From NCBI GenBank assembly GCA_965223105.1, contig OZ244987.1:2170001-2234000 (forward strand): a stretch of 64,000 nucleotides of DNA, in the 5' to 3' direction. How positions within the stretch are numbered: position 1 is the first letter of the stretch; each line of letters begins with the position of its first letter. The notes beneath the pieces were generated by a model. That model was not told where the DNA came from. It ran no database searches and saw only the letters and a program-made list of their open reading frames with translations. The stretch is from JABDMH01 sp965223105. Lineage in GTDB: Bacteria > Bacteroidota > Bacteroidia > Chitinophagales > Saprospiraceae. The position numbers were made by a program, and so were the translations under genes. Positions 1 through 7,984 of the stretch are shown piece by piece.

Positions 1-2
1 CA

Positions 3-28
3 ACCAACTAAAATTATTGGTGTTTTTT
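3..28 (+). terminator. weak terminator-like hairpin at window edge
   Basis: ACCAA (3-7) and TTGGT (17-21) can pair, and a run of six T follows (23-28). This resembles an intrinsic terminator for a gene lying left of the window. The stem is only five base pairs, so the call is tentative. Confidence 0.3.
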
Positions 29-70
29 GCCAAGCATCCGTAGCATCAAGCATTGACATTGTCGATTAAA

Positions 71-97
71 TCGTCTATATTTAGACGAAAATTCGTC
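71..97. promoter_or_regulatory. overlapping inverted repeats just upstream of the radical SAM gene
   Basis: Two overlapping inverted repeats are visible. TCGTCTA (71-77) pairs with TAGACGA (82-88), and GACGAA (84-89) pairs with TTCGTC (92-97). The two share bases, so only one could form at a time in RNA. On DNA they look like a tandem operator. They end two bases before the predicted TTG start of the next gene. Operator function is inference. Confidence 0.4.
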
Positions 98-99
98 AA

Positions 100-1158
100 T
101 TGAAGAATCTTATCAAAGGAAGGGGTGCGCAGATCAATCCGTCAGATCGCTTTTCCAAATACATTTATGACAAGGATCCGAATCCGGAAGACGTCGAAGA
201 CGGCAAGTATCGAAGATCTCAGTATATAGAAGTATTCCCAAAAACCATTGTAAACAAAGTGGATAGTCCTGACGTTGGTATGGATTACTCCATTAATCCC
301 TATCAGGGATGCGAGCATGGTTGTGTCTACTGCTATGCCCGAAACACGCACCCCTTTTGGGGTTATAGTGCAGGTCTTGACTTCGAGACCAAAATATTGG
401 TGAAAAAAAATGCTCCGGATCTATTGCATCAATTTTTAAGTAAGCCCAATTGGAAAGGTGATACTATTGTGCTATCAGGAAACACCGATTGCTATCAACC
501 CATCGAATCGAAGTTGAAAATAACGCGTTCACTGCTGAAAGTTTTCTTGTCCTTTAGACATTCTACGGGAGTGATCACCAAGAACAGCCTCATTCAACGT
601 GACCTGGACATACTGTCTGATCTTGCTCGACAGAATCTGGTACATGTAATCATCTCAATTACGACTCTTGACGAAGCGCTCCGGCAAAAATTAGAACCTA
701 GAACAGCGACAATTAAACAAAGACTTCAAACGATAGCTCATTTTTCAAAGGAAGGAATTCCGGTGGGTGTAATGGTAGCTCCTATAATTCCAGGTTTGAA
801 TGATCACGAGGTGATCGAAATTGTAAGATTGGCGTCATTGATGGGGGCCACTAAGGCTGGGTACACGATCGTAAGATTAAATGGCGATGTACAACCGGTA
901 TTTACTCACTGGCTCGAAGCAAATTATCCAGATAGATGTGAGAAAGTCTTAGCCAAAATAGCTTCATGCCATGATGGTAGACTTAATGATAGCCGAAGTC
1001 ATACCAGAATGAAAGGAGAAGGCATCATTGCCAGAATGATCGGTGATCAGTTTAAACTAGCCGTGGCTAAGTACCTGCCAGGAGGTGATCGACCACCACT
1101 GGATACTTCAAAGTATCTCCGTTTTAAGCAACCACAATTGAGACTGCACTTTGATTAG
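100..1158 (+). CDS. PA0069-family radical SAM protein
   Basis: A 352-residue protein of the radical SAM superfamily, in the PA0069/Rv2578c group related to spore photoproduct lyase-like enzymes. The [4Fe-4S]-binding CxxxCxxC motif is clear at C71, C75 and C78 within CEHGCVYCYAR. The N-terminal KGRGA...NP..RF block and the C-terminal region match the family's full length. TTG at 100 is chosen because an in-frame TAG stops the frame at 82-84 and the family's conserved N-terminus begins almost at once; no ATG lies near. The substrate of this family is not known to me. The gene stands alone, with inverted repeats directly upstream that may control it. Confidence 0.85.
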   Translation: MKNLIKGRGAQINPSDRFSKYIYDKDPNPEDVEDGKYRRSQYIEVFPKTIVNKVDSPDVGMDYSINPYQGCEHGCVYCYARNTHPFWGYSAGLDFETKILVKKNAPDLLHQFLSKPNWKGDTIVLSGNTDCYQPIESKLKITRSLLKVFLSFRHSTGVITKNSLIQRDLDILSDLARQNLVHVIISITTLDEALRQKLEPRTATIKQRLQTIAHFSKEGIPVGVMVAPIIPGLNDHEVIEIVRLASLMGATKAGYTIVRLNGDVQPVFTHWLEANYPDRCEKVLAKIASCHDGRLNDSRSHTRMKGEGIIARMIGDQFKLAVAKYLPGGDRPPLDTSKYLRFKQPQLRLHFD

Positions 1159-1473
1159 AAGAGTCTAAGAGGATCCTGAACCTTCATTGCAGAGCCTCGT
1201 CAGGGCTACGGCCCTGGTGCGTTTTGACGCTTCATCTGAGAACAAAGTCATTCCCGTCCGATCCGGCATGGGCGGCCAGGCGAGGTTTCGCCTCTTCCGA
1301 CGCTATCGGTCGGCATCTAGATTTGATCTGCCAAAAACTAGCTGCCCCACGATGATCAGATACTTTAATGAAAGCAGGACTGGTGGTCAGGAATCTTATC
1401 AATTTTCCTCAAATCTTGAGTAAATGGTTGAGTCAAATTCTCCTAATTTGGCCATCTTCGTACATGACCTACA
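1159..1473. other. gene-free stretch with three GC-rich hairpins
   Basis: No convincing gene is present. A 78-codon open frame (1187-1423) has low-complexity Arg/Ser-rich content and no recognisable family. Three short hairpins are closely spaced. CAGGGC/GCCCTG with a TACG loop lies at 1201-1216. AGGCGA/TCGCCT lies at 1278-1293. CCGA/TCGG lies at 1297-1313. The segment is richer in G+C than its neighbours. It could be a structured intergenic repeat, a processed 3' end of the preceding gene or a small RNA. Confidence 0.4.
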
Positions 1474-2043
1474 ATGAGGAAAATGCAACGTTGGAAAACG
1501 ATTAGATCGCGGCCCGGACCTAAAATTCCACTATTTAATATGGAGTTGAGGTTGGTGCAAAATCCCAGGAATGATGCAAGACTGGATGCCATCGTCTTGC
1601 ATGCACCGGACACGGTAAATATTGTGGCCTTGACTTCTGACGGTGATCTCATTTTGGTGAAACAATTTAGGTTTGGTATCGATGATTTTTTGACAGAGCT
1701 TCCAGCAGGTTTGATCGATCCTGGTGAAGACCGTCTAGAGGCTGCGAGACGGGAATTGAGGGAAGAGACGGGATATGAAACTGATCAATGGATTTACCTG
1801 GGAGTTACCTTTCTAAATCCTGCTTATGTGACCAATCGCTGCTTCCATTATCTTGCTCTTGACTGCAAAAGGCTTAACGATCAGTCCATGGACCATCTAG
1901 AGGATTTGCAGGTTGAATGGGTAGCCAGTGAGCAGATCACCTCTTTTTTGCGGAGCGATGGCATTCAAGATGCTGTAGGCAGAGTGGCCATTGGATATGT
2001 TTTTCCTCCACCTGATCACAAGATCCACATAAATTACCAATGA
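1474..2043 (+). CDS. Nudix hydrolase, ADP-ribose pyrophosphatase-like
   Basis: A 189-residue Nudix hydrolase. The Nudix box GX5EX7REUXEEXGU is intact at about residues 79-101 (GLIDPGED...RRELREETGYE). It provides the glutamates that bind the catalytic metal. The size and the N-terminal strand region (PLFNMELRLVQNP) fit the NudF/ADP-ribose pyrophosphatase type, which hydrolyses nucleoside-diphosphate-linked substrates in the cytoplasm. ATG 1474 is used; ATG 1483 is an alternative. The gene is followed on the same strand by a CtlX-type hydrolase after about 90 bases. Exact substrate cannot be read from the sequence. Confidence 0.88.
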   Translation: MRKMQRWKTIRSRPGPKIPLFNMELRLVQNPRNDARLDAIVLHAPDTVNIVALTSDGDLILVKQFRFGIDDFLTELPAGLIDPGEDRLEAARRELREETGYETDQWIYLGVTFLNPAYVTNRCFHYLALDCKRLNDQSMDHLEDLQVEWVASEQITSFLRSDGIQDAVGRVAIGYVFPPPDHKIHINYQ

Positions 2044-2134
2044 CAGATCCAGGAGGAAGAAGTGCAGTTCAGGATGTCAAATCAGTACAAAGCTTAAAGG
2101 AGAAGAAGCGGCAGATTCGTACATTAATTTGGAT

Positions 2135-3073
2135 ATGATGGATAGACAAGTTACCGATACAATCATGATGATCAGACCTCATCATTTTGGTTTCAATGCT
2201 GAAACTTCAGGAGATAACGCTTTTCAGTCCAGTGGAGGAGATCACTCTTCTGCACAAATTAAGACACAGGCACAGGAAGAATTTGATAACATGGTCGAGA
2301 TGTTACGTCACCACGATATCACGGTGGAAGTTTTTGATGACACTTCCGATCCACCAAAACCCGATGCCGTATTCCCGAACAATTGGGTTTCCTTTCATGA
2401 AGATGGTGCCATCATAACCTATCCTCTTCTTTCTCCTCTCAGAAGAAGTGAGCGCCGGGAAGACATTATAGACGTGTTGAGTAAAAGATATGGCTTCGAA
2501 CGCAGATATTCCTTTGAGCAATACGAGCTAAAAAATCAGTTTTTGGAATCTACAGGTAGCATGGTCCTTGACCGTCCTGCCAAAACAGTATTTGTGTGTT
2601 TAAGCGAGCGCAGTAATCCCATTGTGTTGGATAAGTTTTGTGCACTTACGGGCTTTGATAGAGTAGTTTTTAAAGCCTATGATCGCGACAAAAGACCGGT
2701 TTATCACACAAATGTGATGATGTGTATTGGGAAGAAGATTGCCATTGTATGCCTGGAGGCCATTGAGGATCCTAATGAAAGGAGGTCTGTCGTGGATCGA
2801 CTGCAGAACAATGGCAAAGAAATTTGTGAAATCTCAATGGATCAAATGTATGCCTTCGCCGGTAACATGCTGGAATTACAGGGCAAGAAAGGCCAGTCCT
2901 ATCTTGTTATGTCGAGGCAGGCATTCCTGAGTTTAACACCTGATCAGATGCACTTTCTTAAAGCGAGCTTGATACCCCTTTACACTTCTCTAGATTTTAT
3001 TGAACAATTTGGTGGTGGAAGTGCAAGATGCATGATGGCCGAAATCTTTTATCCTACGGACAAGGCACGCTAG
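2135..3073 (+). CDS. ctlX: CtlX-type citrulline/arginine-modifying hydrolase
   Basis: About 312 residues of the guanidino-group-modifying (arginine deiminase/amidinotransferase) fold. The N-terminus TIMMIRPHHFGFNAET, the PDAVFPNNWVSFH block, the STGSM..D segment, the HTNVMM histidine and a C-terminal cysteine (about C299, in GSARCMMAEIF) match the citrulline-utilisation hydrolase CtlX family and its Cys/His/Asp catalytic set. The family acts on ureido or guanidino compounds; the precise substrate is unproven. ATG 2135 is preferred over TTG 2129; ATG 2138 is also possible. No arginine or citrulline pathway genes adjoin it. Confidence 0.8.
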   Translation: MMDRQVTDTIMMIRPHHFGFNAETSGDNAFQSSGGDHSSAQIKTQAQEEFDNMVEMLRHHDITVEVFDDTSDPPKPDAVFPNNWVSFHEDGAIITYPLLSPLRRSERREDIIDVLSKRYGFERRYSFEQYELKNQFLESTGSMVLDRPAKTVFVCLSERSNPIVLDKFCALTGFDRVVFKAYDRDKRPVYHTNVMMCIGKKIAIVCLEAIEDPNERRSVVDRLQNNGKEICEISMDQMYAFAGNMLELQGKKGQSYLVMSRQAFLSLTPDQMHFLKASLIPLYTSLDFIEQFGGGSARCMMAEIFYPTDKAR

Positions 3074-3359
3074 ATTTATAGCCAATTTTACTACGATCGT
3101 TGGCTCAATTAACCTTTTTCTAAGTACTGAACTATGAGAAGAGACATCCCAATTAAATCTGGGGATGCGATAGGTATGCGACCTGTGGGCTGTCTGTAAA
3201 CCGCATTGATATGCTGAAATCATGACAGGGCGCACCTGCAAAATCTTGTCCTGAGCCAAATCGTGAGAGGTAGGAACGGGGTCAGTCTATGGACAGCCAA
3301 TGGTTGATTACAACATGGTAAATTGACTTTTAGTCAACTGTTTTAGCTATCTTTCTCGG

Positions 3360-3436
3360 TGTTTGCGTCCTGTGAATGGGACCAGACCATGAGATGATGA
3401 GCCGCTGCTAGAGAATGCTTCTATGGCGGCTTTTTT
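3360..3436 (+). ncRNA. candidate small or leader RNA ahead of patatin gene
   Basis: A promoter-like box ends at 3355 and an intrinsic terminator lies at 3401-3436, framing about 75 nucleotides with no open reading frame. The terminator ends 46 bases before the patatin start. This RNA could be free-standing, or it could be a leader attenuating the downstream gene. No known riboswitch class was recognised. It is inferred only from the promoter-terminator layout. Confidence 0.28.
3401..3436 (+). terminator. Rho-independent terminator
   Basis: GCCGC (3401-3405) pairs with GCGGC (3426-3430). An inner TAGA/TCTA pair supports the stem, and six T follow directly (3431-3436). It reads on the plus strand, upstream of the patatin gene. 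Confidence 0.6.
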
Positions 3437-3482
3437 GTATTTTTTCAAAGCGAAAGTTTCAAGCTGAACGTTAATTTACACT

Positions 3483-4286
3483 GTGTATCTGGATAAGATC
3501 AGGATCGGTATCACCTTATCAGGCGGAGGAGCAAGAGGCTTCGCTCATATTGGTGTTTTGCAGGCCCTGGAAGAAGAGGATATATACCCTGATGTGATCT
3601 GTGGCACGAGTGCGGGAGCAATTATCGGTGCCTTGTATGCCTATGGTTATAATCCCGATGAAATTAGGCAGATTGCTGAGCAGAGTAACATCCGGAAGGT
3701 CTTTCGGTTGGTCTTACCAAGACGAGGACTAAGCAGTCAAGACTATGTTTTAAAACAATTGGAGCAGTATATTCCAGAGAATAATTTTACCTGCTTACAA
3801 CGAAAATTTTTCGTGGGAGTAACAAATCTCAATGCTGGAAAGCATGAAATCTGGGATAGTGGTCCCCTTCATGATTTGGTCTTGGCTTCATCAGCAGTAC
3901 CTGGTGTGTTTCAACCTATCGAGATCAATGGCAAATACTATGTAGATGGAGGGGTGATGAACAACATGCCCGCTCATCCCATTCGTCATCTATGTGATTT
4001 TCTAGTAGCCAGCAATGCAGTAACCAAAGTCGAAAAATCTCGTGAAGAGCTCAACGGTCTCAAGAGTATTCTGGCAAGAGTCTTTGAAATCTCCCTATGG
4101 TATCGATCTCGTCTTCATTATGATGCCTGTGATTTGGTGATAGAACCCTCAGGCTTAAACAACTATCACATATTCAATTTTAGCAAATCGAATTTAATAA
4201 CCCAATTGGGCTATGATGCGGCCAAGATCAGGTTAAAGGAGATGAAACAGGAATTGGAAGGATTGGTGAAATATACAGCGAGATAA
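3483..4286 (+). CDS. patatin-like phospholipase
   Basis: A 267-residue patatin-family lipid acyl hydrolase. The oxyanion-hole loop GGGARG (residues 14-19), the nucleophile elbow GTSAG (Ser43) and the DGG motif (Asp155) give the complete Ser-Asp catalytic dyad. There is no signal peptide or membrane segment, so it is probably cytoplasmic or peripheral, in the RssA-like bacterial group. It starts with GTG at 3483, since no upstream ATG fits and the family begins shortly before the glycine-rich loop. A structured, terminator-ending leader lies upstream. Convergent with the next minus-strand gene. Confidence 0.88.
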   Translation: MYLDKIRIGITLSGGGARGFAHIGVLQALEEEDIYPDVICGTSAGAIIGALYAYGYNPDEIRQIAEQSNIRKVFRLVLPRRGLSSQDYVLKQLEQYIPENNFTCLQRKFFVGVTNLNAGKHEIWDSGPLHDLVLASSAVPGVFQPIEINGKYYVDGGVMNNMPAHPIRHLCDFLVASNAVTKVEKSREELNGLKSILARVFEISLWYRSRLHYDACDLVIEPSGLNNYHIFNFSKSNLITQLGYDAAKIRLKEMKQELEGLVKYTAR

Positions 4287-4353
4287 GATCTTGGTTGCAG
4301 GTAGGCTTTTTGGTTGAGCATCCACAGGTGATAACGCACTCAGTTGTGATCGG

Positions 4354-4848
4354 CTAGACCAAGTGCACTTGCATCTCTTCGACATTTCTGATACGAACAT
4401 CAATATCGTCCATCAGCGTAGTGGCTAGAGAGAGTCCAACATAATCGACAAGTATCGGAAAAGACTTGTGCTTACGGTCTACCAACACTGCAACCTCAAC
4501 CTGGCTCGGCAAGATTTTCAGCAAGGGTTGTATGGCGTAAAAAATGGTCCTTCCTGTGTTTGCCACATCATCGATGACAATAATTCTCTTCCCATCCAGT
4601 GTTGAAAGCGGTTTACTTATCTGAATTTCACTAGCGAGGGGATTGGCTGGATTCAAACTGATCTGCACCTGCTCAAGTTTGATGTTGGTCATCTTCTTCA
4701 AAGCATCATGGAGCAATCTGGCAAAATGCACGCCATTGTTGTTTATGCCTGCCAAAACAATCTCCTGAGCATCGTGGTTGTGCTCCAAGATCTCAATAGC
4801 CAGGCGCTTGATCTTTTGTTTAATTTGCGATTCACTCAGTATTTTCAT
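4354..4848 (-). CDS. phosphoribosyltransferase, PyrR-like
   Basis: A 164-residue type I phosphoribosyltransferase. The PRPP-binding loop IIVIDDVANTGRT is intact at about residues 89-101, with the usual two acidic residues followed by a Thr-Gly-Arg-Thr turn. The size and the N-terminal NNNGVHFA loop resemble the PyrR/hypoxanthine group, but base specificity cannot be told by eye. No pyrimidine gene adjoins it. It diverges from the Fe-S operon across a 65-base gap containing an inverted repeat. Confidence 0.78.
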   Translation of the reverse strand: MKILSESQIKQKIKRLAIEILEHNHDAQEIVLAGINNNGVHFARLLHDALKKMTNIKLEQVQISLNPANPLASEIQISKPLSTLDGKRIIVIDDVANTGRTIFYAIQPLLKILPSQVEVAVLVDRKHKSFPILVDYVGLSLATTLMDDIDVRIRNVEEMQVHLV

Positions 4849-4854
4849 GACAAT

Positions 4855-4880
4855 CCACTAAAAATCTGTTTTCTTAGTGG
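4855..4880. promoter_or_regulatory. inverted repeat in divergent promoter
   Basis: CCACTAA (4855-4861) and TTAGTGG (4874-4880) are perfect reverse complements separated by 12 bases. They lie seven bases from the phosphoribosyltransferase start and 33 from the Fe-S protein start. The position suits an operator shared by both genes. No regulator is identified. Confidence 0.4.
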
Positions 4881-4913
4881 AGGTTAAGTTAGTGTTTTTA
4901 AGCCGGGCCGCTC

Positions 4914-6299
4914 ATGGGTATCCAGCAAATTATCTTTGTGATTGTCCTGATCATTGTCGCGTCAATGGCAGTGAAACTTTATCGTCCCATCTTCCGCAAT
5001 ATCTCTTTGGGCCGCAGCTGGAATCCAGAGACGACAAGCATGCAACGGTGGAGACAAATGCTATTGGTAGCCTTTGGCCAAAAGAAAATGTTTAAGCGCT
5101 GGATCCCAGCCGTCTTGCATTTGGGCATCTACGTCGCATTTTTATTTACTCAAATCGAACTCATTGAAATTATTATCGATGGCGTTTTTGGCGTTCACCG
5201 GTTTTTTGTCACACACTTGGGACAGCTTTATACAATAATCATTAGTACGATTGAATTCCTTTCTCTATTCGCGTTGATAGCCACAATCGCTTTCTTATGG
5301 AGAAGAAATATCAAGAGGGTAGATAGGTTTACCAAAAAAGAAATGAAGGGATGGCCCACCAGAGATGCCAACCTCATTCTCTTGGGAGAGATTGTCTTAA
5401 TCATTGGTATACTCACCATGAACGGGACTGATGTGGTATTGCAAAGTGAAGCCCCTCAACATTATGCGGCCACTGGTTTTTTGATGATTAGTGGATGGTT
5501 AGGTCCTGCCATATTTGGTGGATTGGATACCGACGTACTCATGGGTCTTGAGCGAGTGGGCTGGTGGCTGCACATATTGACGGTGTTTGCCTTCTTACTG
5601 TACTTACCTTTTTCAAAGCACTTGCATATCCTTTTTGCTTTTCCAAATACCTATTTTGCCAAACAGCAGCCCACTGGAAAAATGGAGAACATGCCCTCGG
5701 TCATGCAGGAGGTCCAGAACATGCTTAATCCACCACAGGGCTCACAGCCAGCTGAGGAAGAAATCCCGGAATTTGGCGCCAGGGACGTTTTCAACCTCAC
5801 CTGGAAGAACTTGATGGATGCTTACACATGTACAGAATGTGGTCGGTGTACTGCGGAATGCCCGGCCAACATCACAGGCAAGAAGCTTTCACCTCGTAAG
5901 ATTATGATGGATGTGAGGGACCGTCTTGAAGAGGTTGGAAAGAAGCTTGATAGTAAGAATCCGGCTTTCATCACGGCTACTGAGAAAGATTCTCCCGAGG
6001 GGCTTAGTCCCAAAAATTTTGATGATGGGCGGTCACTTTTTGATTTGATCAGCAGGGAGGAAATCCATGCTTGTACAACCTGTCAAGCCTGTATTGAGGC
6101 CTGTCCGGTATTGATTGATCCCTTAGACATTATCTTGCAGATGCGTCGTTATGAAATCTTGACGGAAGGGTCCGGACCTGCAGACTGGCTGCCAATGTTT
6201 AATAGCCTGGAGAATAGCGGTGCAGTATGGCAGGTAAACGTTGATCGGACTCATTGGACTAAAGATCTTGAAAGCGCAAAAGACCTAGATGAAGTATAA
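4914..6299 (+). CDS. membrane-anchored 4Fe-4S electron-transfer protein
   Basis: A 461-residue protein combining an N-terminal membrane part (about four to six hydrophobic segments between residues 5 and 240) with a C-terminal ferredoxin-like domain. Two 4Fe-4S motifs are complete: C306, C309, C312, C316 and C387, C390, C393, C397. The layout resembles the HdrE/NarI-like membrane unit fused to an HdrD/GlpC-type iron-sulfur unit. It probably passes electrons between the quinone pool and the CCG-domain protein encoded 15 bases downstream. The redox partner is unknown. It starts the three-gene operon 4914-7591. Confidence 0.85.
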   Translation: MGIQQIIFVIVLIIVASMAVKLYRPIFRNISLGRSWNPETTSMQRWRQMLLVAFGQKKMFKRWIPAVLHLGIYVAFLFTQIELIEIIIDGVFGVHRFFVTHLGQLYTIIISTIEFLSLFALIATIAFLWRRNIKRVDRFTKKEMKGWPTRDANLILLGEIVLIIGILTMNGTDVVLQSEAPQHYAATGFLMISGWLGPAIFGGLDTDVLMGLERVGWWLHILTVFAFLLYLPFSKHLHILFAFPNTYFAKQQPTGKMENMPSVMQEVQNMLNPPQGSQPAEEEIPEFGARDVFNLTWKNLMDAYTCTECGRCTAECPANITGKKLSPRKIMMDVRDRLEEVGKKLDSKNPAFITATEKDSPEGLSPKNFDDGRSLFDLISREEIHACTTCQACIEACPVLIDPLDIILQMRRYEILTEGSGPADWLPMFNSLENSGAVWQVNVDRTHWTKDLESAKDLDEV

Positions 6300-6314
6300 G
6301 CAAAATTCGATCCC

Positions 6315-7094
6315 ATGACAGTTGTACCACTGATGTCTGAAAGGACATCAAAAGACCGGGCGCCGGAGATACTTTTTTGGGTGGGTTGCGCTGGAAGTTT
6401 TGATCCAAGAGCGCAAAAAGTGACCCTCTCATTGGTGGAGATTTTAGTGCACGCTGGAATAGAGTTTGCCATCTTGGGAAATGAGGAGCAGTGCACTGGT
6501 GATCCGGCACGACGAGCAGGCAATGAATTCTCATTTCAAATGCTGGCTCTACAAAACATTCAAACGCTCAATACCTACAACATACAGCGCATTGTCACGA
6601 CTTGTCCACATTGCTTCAATGTGTTAAGGAACGAATATCCTGAATTGGGAGGGCACTATGAGGTTATTCATCATACTCAATTGATTGATCAGCTGCTACG
6701 TGAAGGGAAGCTGACCCTGGAGTCACCTAAGGAGTCCACAACTTATACCTATCACGACTCCTGCTATCTCGGACGAGCCAATGGGGTTTATGAAGTTCCC
6801 CGGTCAATTTTAAACCAATTGCACATAGACCTCGTTGAAATGGAAAGAAACCGAGCTAAGGGCTTGTGTTGTGGAGCAGGAGGTGCCCAGATGTTTAAAG
6901 AAGATGAAGCCGGAGACAAGAGGATCAATACTGAGAGAACGGAGGAGGCTATAGATACAGGTGCAGAAATCATTGCGGTTAATTGTCCTTTTTGCTTGAC
7001 GATGATGACCGATGGTGTGACCCAATTGGGTCAAGAGGATAAAGTAATGGTCTTTGATTTGTCTGAATTGATTATTCAAAATCTCAAGAAATGA
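6315..7094 (+). CDS. CCG-domain (HdrB/GlpC-like) Fe-S protein
   Basis: A 259-residue protein with two cysteine-rich CCG domains. The first has a VGCAGS cysteine and CPHC at mid-protein; the second has GLCCGAGG and NCPFC. These domains form the unusual iron-sulfur centre found in heterodisulfide reductase B, GlpC and LutA-type proteins. It lies 15 bases after the membrane Fe-S subunit and overlaps the next gene by four bases, so it is very probably the partner subunit of the same oxidoreductase. ATG 6315 is used; a start slightly downstream is possible. Confidence 0.83.
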   Translation: MTVVPLMSERTSKDRAPEILFWVGCAGSFDPRAQKVTLSLVEILVHAGIEFAILGNEEQCTGDPARRAGNEFSFQMLALQNIQTLNTYNIQRIVTTCPHCFNVLRNEYPELGGHYEVIHHTQLIDQLLREGKLTLESPKESTTYTYHDSCYLGRANGVYEVPRSILNQLHIDLVEMERNRAKGLCCGAGGAQMFKEDEAGDKRINTERTEEAIDTGAEIIAVNCPFCLTMMTDGVTQLGQEDKVMVFDLSELIIQNLKK

Positions 7095-7591
7095 AAGTTG
7101 CTTTTAAAGAATTGCCTGGGCATGCAAGAATCTGGATCTACCCCAATGCCGGTCCAATAGCCAGGGGAGTGTTGCAAGAGATACAAGGGCATTTAACTGA
7201 TTTTGTGTCCACATGGTCTGCACATCAGCAACCCTTAAAAGCCGCCTATACAATTCCTTTTGATCGTTTTATCATTCTGGGAGTGGATGAGAGCTTTCTT
7301 CAGGTCAGTGGCTGTTCGATAGATGCTTCGGTTCATTTTATGCAGCAGCTCGAGAAAGACTTTGATCTACAACTATTTGACCGTTTGTGGTTTTCTTACG
7401 AACAAGCAGGGGAAGTACATACCATTCACAAAACTGAGTTCAAACAGCAATATCAGCAAGGCACGATTACCGATGAAACGCTGGTTTTCGATCACCTCAT
7501 CAAGACGAAAGGGGAACTTGAATGGAACTGGAAAAAACCGCTCAATCAAAGTTGGCATCGTCGTATGGTAACCACTGCCATACCACAATAA
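7091..7591 (+). CDS. conserved Bacteroidota protein of Fe-S operon
   Basis: A 166-residue soluble protein starting with an ATG that overlaps the previous stop by four bases, implying translational coupling. The N-terminus (residues 8-20, GHARIWIYPNAGP) resembles a Bacteroidota family often labelled 'ABC transporter ATPase', although no Walker motifs are visible here, so I do not accept that label. No catalytic motif is recognised. Its place behind the two Fe-S genes suggests an accessory or assembly role. Confidence 0.65.
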   Translation: MKVAFKELPGHARIWIYPNAGPIARGVLQEIQGHLTDFVSTWSAHQQPLKAAYTIPFDRFIILGVDESFLQVSGCSIDASVHFMQQLEKDFDLQLFDRLWFSYEQAGEVHTIHKTEFKQQYQQGTITDETLVFDHLIKTKGELEWNWKKPLNQSWHRRMVTTAIPQ

Positions 7592-7984
7592 TCGGATTAA
7601 GTGCAAAGGAAAGTACTTCAATACTTGGGTTGTTAGAGTTGGAGTTGACGACCCAGATCGACCTCAGGAAGATCAAAAATAAGCCAACCTTCACCCACAT
7701 CATGACCGGTAAGACCGATCTTTTCTCGGTTAATAACCTCTGAATCAGATCGGTTTTGAATTATCTTGGATATAGACAAGGCGAATTGCGTGCGCATTTC
7801 CATAGCTACGTGATTGAAATTCAATGAAGTATAAACTTAAGAGACTCAAACAACCAATGGTGAAGCCATTGTGTCTGATCCATGAACAGGGTTTTTTAGA
7901 GTACCCACCGGAAGAAGGACTAAAGTGCCGGTGTATCCGAGGAATAAAACTTGGTGGGAACACCCTTTATCATAATATTAACCC
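7592..7984. other. intergenic stretch, possibly gene remnants
   Basis: No supported gene. An open frame at 7522-7743 stays open past the end of the preceding gene. After its TGA the same frame runs on to 7826 with protein-like composition (GYRQGELRAHFHSYVIEI), and a 54-codon ATG frame follows at 7824-7988. None matches a family I know. A short hairpin ACCGA/TCGGT occurs near 7713-7730. This may be a decayed gene or chance. Confidence 0.3.

Larger units (their letters stand above)
3074..3482. other. intergenic stretch before the patatin gene
   Basis: No protein gene is supported. The right part holds a possible small transcription unit. An inverted repeat TTGACT/AGTCAA lies at 3323-3337, a TAnnTTTG-like box TATCTTTC at 3348-3355, and a terminator at 3401-3436. 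The left part (3074-3320) shows nothing I can assign. Confidence 0.4.

Noticed and set aside
1187..1423. 78-codon ORF as a gene.
   Set aside because: Arg/Ser-rich low-complexity product, no recognisable family, and it overlaps three hairpins.
7522..7743. 73-codon plus-strand ORF overlapping the Fe-S operon's third gene.
   Set aside because: Its first part is an out-of-frame copy of the preceding gene. The later part is short and unrecognised, though it could be a remnant.
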